Part shown: positions 23,641 to 25,001 of the stretch, one piece after another | Numbering within the stretch: the first letter of the stretch is position 1 | Layout: each line of letters opens with the position of its first letter | DNA from: a virus | Length of the DNA: 25,001 bases | IMG/VR virus record: IMGVR_UViG_3300020469_000246 | Location: 1-25,001 of that record | Strand: one strand, 5' to 3' | Made by a program: the position numbers and the translations under genes | Notes under the pieces: generated by a model | What the model saw: the letters and a program-made list of their open reading frames with translations, nothing else | What the model was told of the DNA's origin: nothing | Database searches by the model: none

Positions 23641-24474
23641 ATGAAAAGAGTGAATTATCTCAACAATAGAGATATACTGGCAGAAATACATAAATCAAAA
23701 AATACGTTTTGTAGTTATACAGACGACGATTTTGCACAATATGATATAATTCTACCTAGTATAGATAAGATTAACATAAGAACTATAGCAGATGCTAAAA
23801 GAAACCAGGCTAAACGCATTGGTTTGAAGGAATATGAGTCAAGGAAAGGAGCCGGCGAAAAGGTTAAGCAGGCTGATTGTGCCGTAGACTACAGAAAAAT
23901 AGCTAAAACGGATGTAGTATTCCGAATTATGATGTATGATCACATTCCAGAAGAAAAAGGTAGGAAGAAAAATCCTAAAACTATAGCAGATACTAAGACA
24001 AAATTAAATTTTCCACCATTTCAGCATTATAAGTTCAACGAGAAGAACGAACTTGTATGTGTAGGTAAGAGCCACTGGGAAGGTGGTATGTCAAATGGTA
24101 ACTTTAACAAAGGTCACGGAATGGCAACCAATAAACTTGCTTTGATGTGGATGAAACTTTGTGAACGTTATGCAACAAGAGGTAACGTTAGAGGTTATAC
24201 ATATAACGATGAGATGAAAGGACAGGCTATTCTTCAATTGACACAAATTGGCTTACAGTTTGATGAATCAAAATCAAACAATCCTTTTGCTTACTACACC
24301 GCGGCTGTTACTAACTCGTTTGTAAGAATCATTAATATCGAAAAACGTAATCAAAACATACGTGATGATATTTTAGAAATGAATCATATGAATCCTTCCT
24401 TTACCAGACAGAATCAAGGTCAGTGGGAGAAGAGTGTGGAACGTCAAAACACAAAAGATACTTCGGACAAATAA
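23641..24474 (+). CDS. 55: Late-transcription sigma factor gp55
   Basis: 277 aa from the ATG at 23641, preceded by a GGAG site 9 bases upstream; a TTG at 23626 in the same frame overlaps the ribosome site and is not the start. gp55 is the T4 sigma factor that directs host RNA polymerase to late promoters. The diagnostic block is residues 160-258: MATNKLALMWMKLCERYATR, then GYTYNDEMKGQAILQLTQIG, LQFDESKSNNPFAYYTAAVT, and IEKRNQNIRDDILEMN, equivalent to a sigma region 2. T4 gp55 has 185 aa; here there are about 145 extra N-terminal residues, including KLNFPPFQHYKF and SHWEGG, as in marine T4-like phages. The C-terminus is polar (SVERQNTKDTSDK) and shows no hydrophobic clamp-binding tail. It is transcribed away from the baseplate operon, from its own sigma70-type promoter. 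Confidence 0.95.
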   Translation: MKRVNYLNNRDILAEIHKSKNTFCSYTDDDFAQYDIILPSIDKINIRTIADAKRNQAKRIGLKEYESRKGAGEKVKQADCAVDYRKIAKTDVVFRIMMYDHIPEEKGRKKNPKTIADTKTKLNFPPFQHYKFNEKNELVCVGKSHWEGGMSNGNFNKGHGMATNKLALMWMKLCERYATRGNVRGYTYNDEMKGQAILQLTQIGLQFDESKSNNPFAYYTAAVTNSFVRIINIEKRNQNIRDDILEMNHMNPSFTRQNQGQWEKSVERQNTKDTSDK

Positions 24475-24477
24475 AGT

Positions 24478-24506
24478 TTGACTATTTTATCTTTATCGTG
24501 TACAAT
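24478..24506 (+). promoter_or_regulatory. Sigma70-type promoter for gp47
   Basis: TTGACT (24478-24483), a 17-base spacer and TACAAT (24501-24506) lie in the 55-base gap after gp55. The -35 box is identical to that of the gp55 promoter. The start point would fall near 24513, just before the GAGGA ribosome site at 24519-24523. An overlapping TATAAT at 24506-24511 would give a poor 22-base spacer. Confidence 0.72.
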
Positions 24507-24529
24507 ATAATAAATTGTGAGGATTAGGT

Positions 24530-25001
24530 TTGTTTAAGAAAGCGGCAGTATTTACAGACATACACTTTGGTTTGAAGTCAAACTCAAAGGTGCATAATGA
24601 TGACTGTGAAGAATTCATTGATTGGTATATAGAACAAGCAAAAGAAAACGGTTGTGAAACTGGAATATTTTGCGGTGACTGGCATCATAATCGAAACAGT
24701 CTGAACATTACTACCATGGATGCAACCATTAGAAGCCTTGAGAAGCTAGGTAAGGCTTTTGAAAAGTTTTATTTCTTTCCTGGTAATCACGATTTATACT
24801 ACAAAGACAAAAGAGATATTAATTCCATCGACTTTGCAAGACACATTGAAGGTATTACAATGGTCAATGAGATGATGACCGAAGGTGATGTAACACTTAT
24901 TCCTTGGTTAGTTGGTGATGAATGGAAAAAGATTCCTAAAATAAAAAGCAAATACATATTTGGTCACTTTGAACTTCCAAACTTTTATATGAATGCTATG
25001 G
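24530..25001 (+). CDS. 47: Recombination endonuclease subunit gp47 (SbcD/Mre11-like), 5' part
   Basis: The first 157 codons are present and the frame is open at the right edge; T4 gp47 has 339 aa. With gp46 it forms the Mre11/Rad50-type complex that resects DNA ends for recombination-dependent replication and degrades host DNA. Metallophosphatase motifs are in order: TDIHFG (D10, H12), CGDWHHNR (D50, H53), FFPGNHDLY (N86, H87, D88) and GHFELP (H146). The start is TTG at 24530: a stop codon lies in frame at 24518-24520, no ATG or GTG lies between, and GAGGA at 24519-24523 is 6 bases away. The next in-frame ATG is about 60 codons on, after the first two catalytic motifs. The gene has its own sigma70-type promoter, so it can be made early and independently of gp55 readthrough. 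Confidence 0.94.
   Translation, partial: MFKKAAVFTDIHFGLKSNSKVHNDDCEEFIDWYIEQAKENGCETGIFCGDWHHNRNSLNITTMDATIRSLEKLGKAFEKFYFFPGNHDLYYKDKRDINSIDFARHIEGITMVNEMMTEGDVTLIPWLVGDEWKKIPKIKSKYIFGHFELPNFYMNAM

Noticed and set aside
23126-23644. A 172-codon open frame on the plus strand opposite the tube-cap gene, running into the gp55 promoter.
   Set aside because: It is antisense to a gene with clear family motifs, it has no family-like sequence, and its end overlaps the gp55 promoter and start. It is a frame shadow.

Overview
This window is a piece of a tailed-phage genome: the baseplate gene cluster of a T4-like contractile-tail phage (myovirus). The evidence is a syntenic run of T4-type baseplate genes (a gp48/gp54-like tube-cap protein, a gp53-like LysM protein, a gp27-like hub, a gp5-type spike, gp25 and gp6) next to the T4 late sigma factor gp55 and the recombination nuclease gp47. 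The DNA is AT-rich. The gp55, gp5 and gp6 sequences resemble those of marine T4-like phages (cyanophages and pelagiphages) more than T4 itself. A marine bacterial host such as SAR11 or a picocyanobacterium is therefore likely, but this is inference; no host-diagnostic gene is present in the window.

Layout. From about 23.55 kb down to base 1 everything is on the minus strand and reads as one late structural operon: tube-cap-like (316 aa), gp53-like (101 aa), hub (872 aa), gp5 spike (521 aa), gp25 (143 aa), gp6 (1176 aa), then a giant ORF that starts at 14091 and is still open at base 1 (at least 4697 codons, 56% of the window). Genes are packed with TAATG stop/start overlaps or gaps of 1 to 47 bases. 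On the plus strand, gp55 (23641-24474) and the first 157 codons of gp47 (from 24530, off the right edge) run the other way. No stretch over 100 bases lacks a gene, and I see no tRNA, IS element, CRISPR array or integrase.

Regulation. The 87-base divergent gap between the structural operon and gp55 holds a strong sigma70-type promoter for gp55 (TTGACT, 17 bases, TATAAT). On the opposite strand, touching its -35 box, is a T4-late-type box (ACTAAATA) about 20 bases before the structural operon. A 12-bp perfect palindrome lies inside the 17-base spacer. gp47 has its own sigma70-type promoter with the same -35 box and a TTG start. A second late-type box (AATAAATA) lies between gp25 and gp6. The simple model is that host polymerase first makes gp55, which then turns on the outward-facing baseplate operon.

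How the genes work together. The 872-aa hub, the gp5 needle and the tube-cap-like protein would form the centre of the baseplate. gp53, gp25 and gp6 form the wedges and sheath nucleation site. The giant protein sits where T4 keeps gp7/gp8/gp10 and carries many surface-type modules: a cupredoxin-like domain, four chitin-binding-like motifs, FG-GAP propeller blades split by a long insertion, GSGY repeats, and a chain of FTGDG/VNG beta modules. It looks like a baseplate-anchored, probably host- or glycan-contacting structure, and it is the most unusual object in the window.
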